From NCBI GenBank assembly GCA_963708625.1, contig CAVPSV010000004.1, positions 1,550,001 through 1,614,000 of the forward strand: a stretch of 64,000 nucleotides of DNA, given 5' to 3'. The position numbers and the translations under genes were made by a program. The notes beneath the pieces were generated by a model, which saw only the letters and a list, made by a program, of their open reading frames with translations, had not been told where the DNA came from and made no database searches. This DNA is from DASXIF01 sp036498145 (GTDB lineage Bacteria > Actinomycetota > Actinomycetes > Mycobacteriales > Jatrophihabitantaceae). Each line of letters begins with the position of its first letter. Positions within the stretch are counted from its first letter, which is position 1. Shown in pieces: positions 52,407 through 61,147 of the stretch.

Positions 52407-53560
52407 ACGAACTCCTTGCGCCGGTTGACGATCGATCGAGCCGCGGCGTTGACCAGGAAGGTCAGCACGAACAGCACCAGACCGGCCGCGATGTAGGCGC
52501 CGGTGGAGGACGGGTTGCTGAACTCGGCCTGGTTGTTGGCGATCTTCGACGCGAACGTCTCGCCACCGCTGAAGATGGAGAACGAGAAGTTGCTGACCTT
52601 GGAGAGGATGAGCAGCACCGCGATCGTCTCGCCGAGTGCGCGGCCCAGACCGAGCATCGCGCCGCTGACCACGCCCGGCCGGCCGTAGGGGAGCACCGTC
52701 ATCCGGATCATCTCCCACTTCGTCGATCCGAGTGCCAGCGCGGCTTCCTTGTTTGCGCGCGGCGTCCGCTCGAACACATCGCGGCTGATGGCGGTGATGA
52801 TGGGCAGGATCATCACGGCCAGCACTACGCCGGCATCGAAGACGCTGCCGCGCAATACGCCTTGATTACTGAACGGACCGCCGACGTGATACAGCGCGCG
52901 CTGCACCGGAGCGAGTTTCGGGGCGAGTTCGCTGTAGCCCCAGATGCCGTAGATGATCGACGGAATGGCGGCGAGCAGGTCGACCACGTACGCCACCGGC
53001 CGTGACAGCCGCTTCGGCGCGTACTGGGTGATGAACAGGCCGATGCCGATGGCCACCGGCACCGCCAGGATCAGCGCGATGATCGAGACGAGGACGGTGG
53101 TGTAGAGCAGCGGAGCGACACCGAAGCGCAGGTTGCCCTGGGTGGGTGACCACTCCGTCGAGGTCAGGAAGTTGACCTTGTCGTCCGCGATCGACGGGAT
53201 CGACTTGATCAGCAGGAAGATCGCGACGAGGACGACGAGGGCGATGATGAACAGCGACGAGCCGGTCGTCAGGTAGCCGAAGACCCGGTCGCCCAGGCGC
53301 ATCCGCGCGGTGCCGCCACCCGCGCTGGGCATGCCGCCGCCGAGCACCGGCGGGGCGTTGGCGGTCATGATGCCCGTTGCCTCGGTGGAGCCGACGATCA
53401 CCGGCTCGCTGCGTTCGGGTTGTGGCGCGTCCTGCGAATAGTCCGCGTCGTCGATGCCTGGCGGCGGTATCACGTATTCGCCTCCGATCGACGGTGGTGG
53501 AAGCGGCTTGCCGTCGCCGGGATCCGTGGTCCTGGGCAGCACCGGTCCGGAATCACTCAC
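52403..53560 (-). CDS. pstC: Phosphate ABC transporter permease PstC
   Basis: 385 residues from GTG 53560. A Pro/Gly-rich cytoplasmic N-terminus of about 85 residues, unusually long for PstC, precedes six membrane segments; the EAA loop reads RANKEAALALGSTKWEMIRMTVLPYG. An internal ATG at 53369 could be an alternative start. Separated from pstS by a strong hairpin. Confidence 0.92.
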   Translation of the reverse strand: MSDSGPVLPRTTDPGDGKPLPPPSIGGEYVIPPPGIDDADYSQDAPQPERSEPVIVGSTEATGIMTANAPPVLGGGMPSAGGGTARMRLGDRVFGYLTTGSSLFIIALVVLVAIFLLIKSIPSIADDKVNFLTSTEWSPTQGNLRFGVAPLLYTTVLVSIIALILAVPVAIGIGLFITQYAPKRLSRPVAYVVDLLAAIPSIIYGIWGYSELAPKLAPVQRALYHVGGPFSNQGVLRGSVFDAGVVLAVMILPIITAISRDVFERTPRANKEAALALGSTKWEMIRMTVLPYGRPGVVSGAMLGLGRALGETIAVLLILSKVSNFSFSIFSGGETFASKIANNQAEFSNPSSTGAYIAAGLVLFVLTFLVNAAARSIVNRRKEFV

Positions 53561-53589
53561 TCAGGTCCTGGCTTCCATCGATGGCCGAA

Positions 53590-53628
53590 GTCGGACCGCA
53601 GATGCGAGTGTTGCATCTGCGGCCCGAC
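53590..53628 (-). terminator. Intercistronic hairpin between pstS and pstC
   Basis: CCGCAGATGC-N7-GCATCTGCGG with flanking GTCGGA/CCCGAC extends to a 16-bp stem with one mismatch. It lies between the pstS stop (53650) and pstC start (53560). A partial terminator or RNA-stabilising stem here would give more PstS than PstCAB. Confidence 0.7.
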
Positions 53629-53649
53629 CAGACCATGCCTGCTAACTGT

Positions 53650-54782
53650 TCAGCTGATCGTTGCGATGGACGCGTTGACCTGCGTCTGCAGTGCAGCCGG
53701 CAGCGGTGCGTAGCCGAGCCCGGCGAGTGCTGCCTGGCCCCCGTTCGCGGTGTAGTTCATGAAGTTCTTCACGAACGTCCCCGTCGCCGAGTTGCTGTAC
53801 TTGGTGCAGACGATCTCGTACGTCACCAGGATGATCGGGTATGCATCCGGCGTCGTGGTCGCGTAGTTGATGCTCAGCGACAGGTCACCGGGGCCGCTCG
53901 ACTTGACCGTCGCCGACTGGGCGGCGGCGCTGGCGGTGTCCTTGGACAGGGTGACCGGTCCGCCGCCGTTGTCGATGTCAGCGGTGGACAGGCCGCCACT
54001 GACCGCGAACGAGAACTCGTCGTAGCCGATGGAGCCCTCGGTGCTGGCGATCGCAGCGGAGACGCCCTGCGACTTTGCCTTGCCCTGGCCGGCGAAGTGA
54101 GCCTTGGACGAATCCTTGTCCGGCGTGGACGTGAAGATGCTCGGCGCGGTCGCGGCGAGGTAGCGCTCGAAGTTCTGCGTGGTGCCCGACGAGTCCGACC
54201 GGTAGTACACCGTGATCTTGGTCGACGGCAGTGTGACGCCGGAGTTCAAGGTCGCGATCGCCGGGTCGTTCCAGGTGGTGATCTGACCCAGGAAGATCTT
54301 GGCGACGGTCGGGCCGTTGAGTACCAGCTTGGTGACGCCGCTGAGCTTGAACGCGATCGCGATCGGGCCGACCACCATGGGCAGGTCCATCGGCGCGCTG
54401 CCACAGCGGGTCTGCGCCTTGCTGTACTCACCGGCGCTCGGGCTGAGCGCCGAGTCCGAACCCACGAAGTCGTTCTGGCCGGCGTTGAAACCGGTCACGC
54501 CCGCGCCGGAACCCGTCGGGTTGTAGGTGATCGTCGCGCCGGAGCACGCCGTCTGGTACGCCTTGATCCATGCGTCCATGGCGTTGGTCTGCGCAGTCGA
54601 GCCCTGGGCGTTGAGCTTGCCGGTCGAGCATGTCGGCGCAGCGGCCGCACTCGACGACGACGACGAGTTCCGCCGGCCGGGCTGGACGTGGTGTTGTTCG
54701 TAGTTTTCGAGCTGGAACAGGCCGCGATTGCGATCGTGCACGCGACGAGCCCGGCGATGACGCCGACTCGAGACACCTTCAC
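53650..54782 (-). CDS. pstS: Phosphate-binding lipoprotein PstS, one frameshift
   Basis: Starts GTG 54782 with GGGG about 9 nt upstream. MKVSRVGVIAGLVACTIAIAAC is a lipoprotein signal with lipidated C22. The frame then breaks near 54668 in a CGTCGTCGTCG run and continues as SSSSSSAAAAPTCSTGKLNA, followed by AYQTACSGATITYNPTGSGAG and NDFVGSDSALSP, the phosphate-binding blocks. C-terminus YAPLPAALQTQVNASIATIS is typical. An essential uptake gene broken in a repetitive run suggests a sequencing error. Confidence 0.9.
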
Positions 54783-54879
54783 TATTCATCCCCTTCGTGA
54801 TGGCGTTGGGGCGTCGCTCTGGCCCCCGGTTTGCTGTCGCTCCGGACGCTAGGAGCGACACGTGGCCGCTCGGGAGAGC

Positions 54880-54900
54880 AAAGGTGAACGGGCGGTGAAT
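54880..54900 (-). promoter_or_regulatory. PHO box upstream of pstS
   Basis: On the minus strand ATTCACC-N4-GTTCACC: two direct-repeat units exactly 11 nt apart, matching the PhoP-binding PHO box of actinobacteria (GTTCACC repeats). Lies about 100 bp before pstS, placing the pst operon under PhoR-PhoP. Confidence 0.8.
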
Positions 54901-54986
54901 GACGGTGCTGGCTTCGGATGACATCCGGTTGTGACGGAAGTGACAGAAAGCTGAACTACGCCATGCGTACCGATTCGCCCGACGCG

Positions 54987-55718
54987 TCACACCGCCGCTG
55001 AATTGCGTGGCGGGGCAGCGAACACCACGTGATCGGCCGAGCCGCTGACCACGAGGCCGGATGCGGACGCACGCAACTCGTCCAGGCGTAGCCCGTACGG
55101 CAGCGGCGGCAACGGGATCGGTACGGTCAACGCCCGGAGCAGTTGCGAGATCACCAGCGTGGGCACGCTGAAGCCCGCCACCGCGAGTCCCCGCACGCGC
55201 AACCAGACGACGCCGTCCACGACACTCAGCACGGCCGTGCCGCTCACCCTGGCCACCTGCCCCAGTCCGGGAATCGGCAGCGACGCCGAGGCCACCAGCC
55301 GATCCCGTTCGTAGTTCAGCGCCAGTCCCGGCACGCGGCTCACCCGGGCAATCTCCCCGTAGGGAAGCACCAGCCGGCCCTCCACCCGCTCGCACGGCAA
55401 CGCGGTGGCCCGACCGCCCAGCAGCTCGCGCGGCGGCAGCGAGGCGAGATGGAGATGCGCGTCCAGGGTGGCGCCGGCGATCTCGCCGATGCGCAGGCCG
55501 CCGCCGGAGACGGTGATGTCGCGGTAGCGCCCGCGCAGCGCCTGGGTGAGGAACGGTGTGCCATGCACGCGGACGGTCGGCGGGTGCCCGAACGGCTCGG
55601 TGAGGTATTCCGATGCCTTGCGCTCGGCCAGCGTCGCACAGAGGCGGTCGGCCAGCGCCGCGGAAAGTACGAGGATGACCAGGACCGCCCCGACGATCAC
55701 GAGCGCGGTCGTCACCAC
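54987..55718 (-). CDS. DUF2993 (LmeA-like) lipid/mannan-associated protein
   Basis: 243 residues. One N-terminal membrane anchor (ALVIVGAVLVILVLSAALADRL), then the DUF2993 beta-rich lipid-binding domain: VRVHGTPFLTQALRGRYRDI, then VSGGGLRIGEI and LDELRASASGLVVSGSADHV. In mycobacteria the homolog LmeA supports lipomannan maturation and sits beside glnR, as here. GTG 55718 or 55715 is the start. Confidence 0.85.
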   Translation of the reverse strand: MVTTALVIVGAVLVILVLSAALADRLCATLAERKASEYLTEPFGHPPTVRVHGTPFLTQALRGRYRDITVSGGGLRIGEIAGATLDAHLHLASLPPRELLGGRATALPCERVEGRLVLPYGEIARVSRVPGLALNYERDRLVASASLPIPGLGQVARVSGTAVLSVVDGVVWLRVRGLAVAGFSVPTLVISQLLRALTVPIPLPPLPYGLRLDELRASASGLVVSGSADHVVFAAPPRNSAAV

Positions 55719-55762
55719 GTCCCCCGTTCAGCAAAGTCCGTGTCCTCAGCACAGCCGGCTGC

Positions 55763-56768
55763 TCAGGTGCGGATGGCAAGGCAGAGCAGGAATGCGACCG
55801 GGGCGACCAGCGCCAGTGGGAACACCGAGCTGTGCACCGGGCGCATCCGGCGCCCGAACGCGCTGACGGCGCTGGGAGTGCTGACGGTGCTGCCCGGACC
55901 GCCGGTGCTGCCGGTGCCCCCCGGCACGCCGGTGGCCGAGTGCTGGATGAACGCCGCGGCCACCGCGAAGAAACCGGTCAGGGCGCCGACGGCGGCGCCG
56001 GCGAACGTCGCGCGCGCGGAGTCGAACTGCGTCCCTTCCGCCATCACCACATGGCCGATCGAGCCGCCCAGCCCACCGGCGGCCACCACCGCGAGCAGCC
56101 CCCGCGGCACAGCCGCATCGAAACGCGGCGCCGGCATGATCATGTCCACGAAGTAGCCGACGACCAGCGCGCCCGCCGCGGCGGCCACGACCCCGGCGAC
56201 CAGCGCGGCCGCCGGACGTCGCCGGCAGGAATTCATGGCGGAGCTGAATCAGCGCTGGCAACGCGATGACGAGCGCGACCAGCATGCCCGTGCCGGCCAG
56301 CGAGGCGATGATGCGCACCCGTGCCGCGCCTCGCGCGAGCTGATGGACGAACATCGCCGGAATCGCGAGCCCGAGCACCGGCAGCAGCGTGCCCAGCCGT
56401 CCGTGCGGCCAGACGGACACCGCAACGTCGGACGCCGCCGCGGCGATCCCGGCGATGATCAGTGCGCCGGTTCGCCCGGACACGACGGTGACCCAGGCGA
56501 ACGCGACTGCGACCAGCAGCTGCGTGACGGCAACGACGACGAGCAGGCCGACCGCACTGCGCCACGCCGCGACAGACAGGCCGCCGCCGACCAGGATCGC
56601 CACCGCCGCGCCGGCGAGGAATTCCACGGTGGGCGGCGGGCTGATGACCGCGGTGCTCGTGCTCGCGTCGGAGGCACCGCCGTGGTCGGCGCGCGCGTCC
56701 GCCTCGGCGTCCGGCTTCGCGTGCCGGCCGGGCCGCCGGCGGGGCACCGGCTCAGTCACGGGGGCCAT
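55763..56768 (-). CDS. Integral membrane protein, one frameshift
   Basis: Begins MAPVTEPVPRRRPGRHAKPD and has about eight membrane segments in two blocks; the frame breaks near 56230 after LPALIQLRHE and continues as RRRPAAALVAGVVAAAAGALVVGYFVD. Start overlaps the hydrolase gene stop. Unknown function; a Gly/Ser/Thr-rich low-complexity tail precedes the last helix. Confidence 0.65.
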
Positions 56769-57624
56769 CGTCGCAGACCTCCGGCGCGGCTACTGCGGCC
56801 CGGACCCAGCGCGCTATCCGGTCGACGAGTTCCGGCTGGGTGCCGGTCTCCGCGTGTCCCATGCCGGTCTCGATCCACGCGTCGGCGGTCGGTGCGGCCG
56901 CGGCGAGGGCATGCGCATGCCGGACCGGGAAGTAGTGGTCGTCACTGCCGTGAATCATCAGCAACGGAATCGGCGCGATGTTCCCGACGACCTCGACCGG
57001 CGCGTGTGGCACGACCGCCCAGGCGTCGGGTGCGAGTCGGGTCCGTCGCGCGATCCGGCAGGTGAGTCGTCCGCTGCGCGTCTCGCACAGCCAGTGCACG
57101 ACCCGCATCGAGCGGGTGCCGCGCTCGAACCACGTTGCCGGCGAGCTGACGCTGACCACGGCGTCGGCGTCGCCGCCGAGTCCGGCGTAGCGAAGCACCA
57201 CCGAGCCGCCCATCGACCAGCCGAGAACCGCGATGCGATCGTGTCCCTGCTCGCGCAAATGCGCGACCGCGGCGGCCAGGTCCTGCACCTCCAGGTCCCC
57301 CGCGGTGCTGCGCCCGCCGGAGCGGCCGTGGCCGCGGAAATCCAGCGCGAGCACCGATAGGTCGTGTTCAGCCAGCCGGTCCGTGATGCGCCGTACCGCC
57401 GGGCTGCGCGACGAACCGGTGAAGCCGTGCGCGACGACCACGGACGGCGCAGCCCGACCTGCTGGATCGGCGGGCAAGATCGCGCCCGGGCCTCCCGTCG
57501 CGCCCGGCATTTGTTCGGCGAGGTGATACGTGGCGACGATGGGCACGCCATCGGCGGCGGTGAGTGTGATCTCCTGCGCTTTGCCGAGCCGGGGGTCGAC
57601 TCGACGGGTCGCGGGCGCGGGCAT
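56752..57624 (-). CDS. Alpha/beta hydrolase
   Basis: 290 residues, no signal peptide. VVAHGFTGSSRSPAV (oxyanion), LDFRGHGRSGG, nucleophile GWSMGGS, acid in HGSDDHYFP, and His in GMGHAE give a complete triad. Probably a carboxylesterase or lysophospholipase-like enzyme. Divergent from glnR. Confidence 0.88.
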   Translation of the reverse strand: MPAPATRRVDPRLGKAQEITLTAADGVPIVATYHLAEQMPGATGGPGAILPADPAGRAAPSVVVAHGFTGSSRSPAVRRITDRLAEHDLSVLALDFRGHGRSGGRSTAGDLEVQDLAAAVAHLREQGHDRIAVLGWSMGGSVVLRYAGLGGDADAVVSVSSPATWFERGTRSMRVVHWLCETRSGRLTCRIARRTRLAPDAWAVVPHAPVEVVGNIAPIPLLMIHGSDDHYFPVRHAHALAAAAPTADAWIETGMGHAETGTQPELVDRIARWVRAAVAAPEVCDDGPRD

Positions 57625-57766
57625 CCCGCTATTCTCTCAACAGGTCACCACCTCGGGTCCGGATCGGCTTGCAGACCCGGGTGACCGCCGGGCAGCGCGG
57701 CCCACCGGGGATCAGGCCCAGCCCGATCCCGACCCGGATCGAATGGGCAATGCTGCAGGAGGCGAC

Positions 57767-58537
57767 ATGGAACTGATCCTGTTGACCACGGCGAGCCAGC
57801 CGACCGCAGAGGTGCTACCGGCCCTGGGGTTGCTCGCTCATCACGTCACGGTGCTGCCGCTGGACGCGGCTCGGCTGGTGGACCGGCCGCTCGGGGATGT
57901 GATCCTCGTCGACGCCCGCCGGGATCTGGCCACGGCCCGGTCGTTCACCCGCATCCTGGACGCGGTCGCTGTGCGCGTCCCGGTCATGGCGGTACTCACC
58001 GAGGGCGGGTTGGTCGCGCTGTCCGCGGAGTGGAGTGTGGATGACATCGTGCTCGACACCGCCGGGCCGGCCGAGCTCGATGCCCGGCTGCGTCTCGCCA
58101 TCGAGCGCAAGGCGACTGCCGAGGACGCCGTGCCGGAACAGGTGGACATCGGCGAGCTGACCATCGACGAGACCACGTACACGGCTCGACTGTCCGGGAC
58201 GCCACTCGATCTCACCTACAAGGAGTTCGAGCTGCTCAAGTTCCTGGCCCAGCATCCGGGCCGGGTCTTCACCCGCTCGCATCTGGTGCAGGAGGTGTGG
58301 GGTTACGACTACTTCGGCGGCACCCGCACCGTCGACGTGCACGTGCGCCGGCTGCGCGCGAAGCTCGGCCCGGAGCACGACGCGATGATCGGGACGGTGC
58401 GCAACGTCGGCTACAAGTTCGTGCGCCCGGCAGGTGATTCACCGCGCCGCTTGCCTGAGCCGCCGCTCGATGCGCCGGCCGAATCGCAGACCGCCGCGGC
58501 CGGCGCGCGGACCGACTCGGTCGACGCGGCACCCTGA
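57767..58537 (+). CDS. glnR: GlnR, OmpR-type nitrogen regulator
   Basis: 256 residues from ATG 57767 with AGGAGG 4 nt upstream. The receiver-like domain is atypical (EVLPALGLLAHHVTVLPL, DVILVDARRDLA) and lacks the full acidic phosphorylation pocket, as in GlnR, which works without a kinase. The winged helix TYKEFELLKFLAQHPGRVFT, VWGYDYFGGTRTVDVHVRRL, RNVGYKFV is nearly the family consensus. Controls nitrogen assimilation genes such as glnA and amtB. Adjacent to mshD, as in mycobacteria. Confidence 0.93.
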   Translation: MELILLTTASQPTAEVLPALGLLAHHVTVLPLDAARLVDRPLGDVILVDARRDLATARSFTRILDAVAVRVPVMAVLTEGGLVALSAEWSVDDIVLDTAGPAELDARLRLAIERKATAEDAVPEQVDIGELTIDETTYTARLSGTPLDLTYKEFELLKFLAQHPGRVFTRSHLVQEVWGYDYFGGTRTVDVHVRRLRAKLGPEHDAMIGTVRNVGYKFVRPAGDSPRRLPEPPLDAPAESQTAAAGARTDSVDAAP

Positions 58538-58624
58538 CGCTGCGCGTCCCGGCACCCTGACACTGGGCTTCCCCGTTTGCTGACGTCCGCAGCCTGATTC
58601 ACCGCCGCTCGATACGGTGCCGTT

Positions 58625-59539
58625 ATGGCATCGGACATAGGTGGCGTACCCGTTCCGCCCGCGAAGACGTCCGCCCCGATCGATCTGGACGAGCCCGCGG
58701 CACTCGACGCGCCGGACCGTGACCGAGTGCTGGCCCTGGCCGCGGCTGCGGCTGCGCGAGATGGCGCGCCACCGCTGTCCGACCAGGCCTTGTCCCGGTT
58801 GTCCTCCTCCGCGGTACAGCACCTCGTCGCCCGTGCCTCGGGCGAGGTGATCGGCTACTTGCAACTGGACGGGTCGGCGGCCGAGGTGGTGGGCGACGGC
58901 GCCGCGCTCACGTCGCTGCTGGACGCGGCCGAGTCGCGGAGCTCGGACGGGCTGGTGGTGTGGTCGCACGGCGAGCGCAGCGTGGTGGCGCCAGTGGTGC
59001 AGGGCCGCCGCTACCGGCCGGTCCGGGTGTTGCACCAGCTGCACCGGGACATGTCCGAACCCGTGCCCGAGTTGGCGCTGGCCGACGGAGTCACGGTCCG
59101 CGACTTCGTGCCCGGCCAGGACGACGAGGCGTGGCTGGCCGTCAACGCGGCGGCGTTCGCCGGCCACCCGGAGCAGGGCCGGTGGACCCGGGCGGACCTC
59201 ACCGCTCGGGAACGCGAGCCGTGGTTCGATCCGCACGGGTTCCTGATCGCCGAACGCGGCGGTCACATGATCGGTTTCCACTGGACCAAGGTGCACGGCG
59301 ACGGCGCCGGCGAGGTCTACGTGCTGGGCGTGCACCCGGACGCGCAAGGCCTCGGTCTCGGCCCGGCGCTGCTCACCCGCGGCCTGCAGCGGCTGGCCGA
59401 ACGAGGCTGCCCGACGGTGCTGCTCTACGTCGACGACGACAACACCGGCGCGATGCGGCTCTACGAGCGGTTCGGGTTCAGCCATTCCGACACCGACACG
59501 CAATGGCACAGCCCCACCGCGGCGAACCCCACCGGCTGA
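58625..59539 (+). CDS. mshD: Mycothiol synthase (two GNAT domains)
   Basis: 304 residues. Acetylates cysteinyl-glucosaminyl-inositol in the last step of mycothiol synthesis. N-terminal degenerate GNAT and C-terminal active GNAT (GEVYVLGVHPDAQGLGLGPALL acetyl-CoA loop, then YVDDDNTGAMRLYERFGF). The fixed neighbourhood (glnR on one side) and VNAAAFAGHPEQGRWTRADL support MshD over a generic acetyltransferase. Confidence 0.92.
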   Translation: MASDIGGVPVPPAKTSAPIDLDEPAALDAPDRDRVLALAAAAAARDGAPPLSDQALSRLSSSAVQHLVARASGEVIGYLQLDGSAAEVVGDGAALTSLLDAAESRSSDGLVVWSHGERSVVAPVVQGRRYRPVRVLHQLHRDMSEPVPELALADGVTVRDFVPGQDDEAWLAVNAAAFAGHPEQGRWTRADLTAREREPWFDPHGFLIAERGGHMIGFHWTKVHGDGAGEVYVLGVHPDAQGLGLGPALLTRGLQRLAERGCPTVLLYVDDDNTGAMRLYERFGFSHSDTDTQWHSPTAANPTG

Positions 59540-59646
59540 CGGCCGCTGGCGCGGGCAGACGGCCGCGAACGGCCGGTAGAACCAGCAACGATCAGCTGCA
59601 GGTGTGCCCGTCGTCAGGCGGATGGCAGTGGCCCGCCGGCGGCGAC

Positions 59647-59658
59647 TACCCTCAAATC
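59647..59658 (+). promoter_or_regulatory. -10 element of the leaderless cysteine leader ORF
   Basis: TACCCT ends 6 nt before the ATG at 59659, placing transcription start at or next to the start codon, as expected for a leaderless mRNA. No Shine-Dalgarno sequence. Confidence 0.6.
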
Positions 59659-59745
59659 ATGGGCACCGCCGTGAGCATCAAGCTCACATCGCGCCGCACG
59701 GTCGACCTGTGCCGTGTGGGCAGCTGCCTGTGTCGCATCGGCTGA
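59659..59745 (+). CDS. Cysteine-rich leader peptide (attenuator) of the sulfurtransferase operon
   Basis: 28 codons ending RRTVDLCRVGSCLCRIG, with cysteines at 18, 23 and 25. Actinobacterial sulfur genes are often preceded by such short leaderless ORFs with V-D-L-C-R and C-L-C motifs; in mycobacteria stalling at the cysteine codons when cysteine is scarce was shown to switch on the downstream operon. Here the next gene is a sulfurtransferase, 175 bp downstream. Too short for usual gene callers. Confidence 0.8.
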   Translation: MGTAVSIKLTSRRTVDLCRVGSCLCRIG

Positions 59746-59920
59746 GCAGGGCAGCCGCGGCGCCGCGCAGCACGCAAGCAGAGCGCTGACATCGACTCCC
59801 ACCCGCCGGCGGCGGCCGACCCGCAATCTCGGCGTACCGGCCGCCCGCGCCGGCACCGCGTCTTCCATCAAGTCATCCATCGATCGTCACGCAGTGAAAT
59901 TCATCCATGAGGAGTGACAC
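59746..59920 (+). promoter_or_regulatory. Probable attenuator leader between the cysteine peptide and the sulfurtransferase
   Basis: GC-rich inverted segments (a GCGGCGCCGC palindrome near 59759, and GGCGGCGGCCG against CGGCCGCCCG between about 59802 and 59855) could form alternative hairpins that hide or free the sulfurtransferase ribosome site (GAGGAG at 59908). I could not fold the RNA. Confidence 0.4.
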
Positions 59921-60757
59921 ATGAGCAGAGCAGACGTTCTCGTCTCGGCCGATTGGGCCGAGGAGAACCTGAACACCCCGGGCGTGGTCTTCGTCGAGGT
60001 CGACGAGGACACCAGCGCCTACGACGGCGGGCACATCCCCGGCGCCGTGAAGCTGGACTGGAAGTCCGAACTGCAGGACCAGGTGCGCCGCGACTTCGTC
60101 AGCAAGGAACAGTTCGAGCAGTTGTTGTCCGGCAAGGGGATCTCGAACGACGACACCGTGATCCTCTACGGCGGCAACAACAACTGGTTCGCCGCCTACG
60201 CCTACTGGTACTTCAAGCTCTACGGCCACGACCAGGTGAAGCTGCTCGACGGTGGCCGCAAGAAGTGGGAACTGGACGGGCGCGAGCTGTCCAAGGACGC
60301 GGTGAGCCGCGACAAGACCAGCTACCAGGCCAAGGAGCAGGACCTCGCGATCCGCGCGTTCCGCGACGAGGTGGTGCAGGCCATCGGGCAGCAGAACCTG
60401 ATCGACGTGCGCTCGCCGGACGAGTTCTCCGGCAAGCTGCTCGCCCCGGCGCACCTGCCGCAGGAGCAGTCCCAGCGCGGCGGGCACATCCCGACCGCGT
60501 TGAACGTGCCGTGGAGCAAGGCGGCGAACGAGGACGGCACGTTCCGCTCCGACGACGAGCTGCGCAAGCTCTATGTCGACGAGGCGGGTCTGGACGAGGG
60601 GCGCGACACGATCGCCTATTGCCGCATCGGTGAGCGCTCCAGCCACACCTGGTTCGCGCTGCACGAGCTGCTCGGCTACCCGAAGGTCAAGAACTACGAC
60701 GGTTCGTGGACCGAGTACGGCTCGCTGGTCGGGGTGCCGATCGAGAAGGACGTCTGA
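59921..60757 (+). CDS. Thiosulfate sulfurtransferase (rhodanese, CysA/SseA type)
   Basis: 278 residues, two rhodanese domains; catalytic C234 in YCRIGERSSHTWFAL. ATG with GAGGAG 7 nt upstream. Moves sulfane sulfur from thiosulfate or 3-mercaptopyruvate to acceptors. First gene of a coupled unit with the DUF1416 protein, as in other actinobacteria, where the pair was linked to sulfur-carrier metabolism. Confidence 0.92.
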   Translation: MSRADVLVSADWAEENLNTPGVVFVEVDEDTSAYDGGHIPGAVKLDWKSELQDQVRRDFVSKEQFEQLLSGKGISNDDTVILYGGNNNWFAAYAYWYFKLYGHDQVKLLDGGRKKWELDGRELSKDAVSRDKTSYQAKEQDLAIRAFRDEVVQAIGQQNLIDVRSPDEFSGKLLAPAHLPQEQSQRGGHIPTALNVPWSKAANEDGTFRSDDELRKLYVDEAGLDEGRDTIAYCRIGERSSHTWFALHELLGYPKVKNYDGSWTEYGSLVGVPIEKDV

Positions 60758-60759
60758 GC

Positions 60760-61059
60760 ATGTGCGGGGCGCCGGCGCAGACACCCGCGTTGCCACCGAA
60801 CGTCGACCTCAGCAAGGAGACGGTGATCTACGGCGTGGTGTCCAAGGACGCCGCGCCGGTGCCGGGGGCTTACGTTCGCCTGCTCGACTCGACCGATGAG
60901 TTCACTGCCGAGGTCGTCACCTCGGCAACCGGTGACTTCCGGTTCTTCGCCGCGCCGGGGGATTGGACGCTGTCGGTGATGCACAAGGACGGGTCTGGCC
61001 GCCGCACCGTAGCGGCCGACGGCCCCGGCCTGGTCGAGGCCTCGCTCTCCCTCACCTGA
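60760..61059 (+). CDS. DUF1416 protein (SseC-like)
   Basis: 99 residues. MCGAPAQTPALPPNVDLSKE, then TVIYGVVSKDAAPVPGAYVRLLD and a carboxypeptidase-regulatory-like beta fold. Known partner of the preceding sulfurtransferase; the conserved cysteine at residue 2 could carry sulfur. It starts 2 nt after the sulfurtransferase stop. Confidence 0.88.
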   Translation: MCGAPAQTPALPPNVDLSKETVIYGVVSKDAAPVPGAYVRLLDSTDEFTAEVVTSATGDFRFFAAPGDWTLSVMHKDGSGRRTVAADGPGLVEASLSLT

Positions 61060-61076
61060 CCTCGTCTGCTTTACCC

Positions 61077-61123
61077 ATTTGGGGAACATTGTGGCCCTCT
61101 GACGGCCACAATGTTCCCCAAAT
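61077..61123. terminator. Long palindrome, TTTGGGGA family, copy 2 (bidirectional terminator)
   Basis: Perfect 20-bp arms (61077-61096 and 61104-61123) with a 7-nt loop, between the convergent DUF1416 and DsrE genes. The arm pattern TTTGGGGAN-ATT-GCCC is shared with 45591-45649. Confidence 0.85.
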
Positions 61124-61147
61124 CGGGTTGGGGCGAGGGTCGACTGG

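Noticed and set aside
54987..55779. Upstream continuation of the pstS frame through the DUF2993 region
   Set aside because: The frame stays open by chance; the lipoprotein signal at 54782 and the opposing DUF2993 frame show where the real genes lie.
56389..57360. Long open frame on the plus strand opposite the membrane protein and hydrolase genes
   Set aside because: It is antisense to well-supported genes and shows Arg/Pro/Ala-rich shadow composition.
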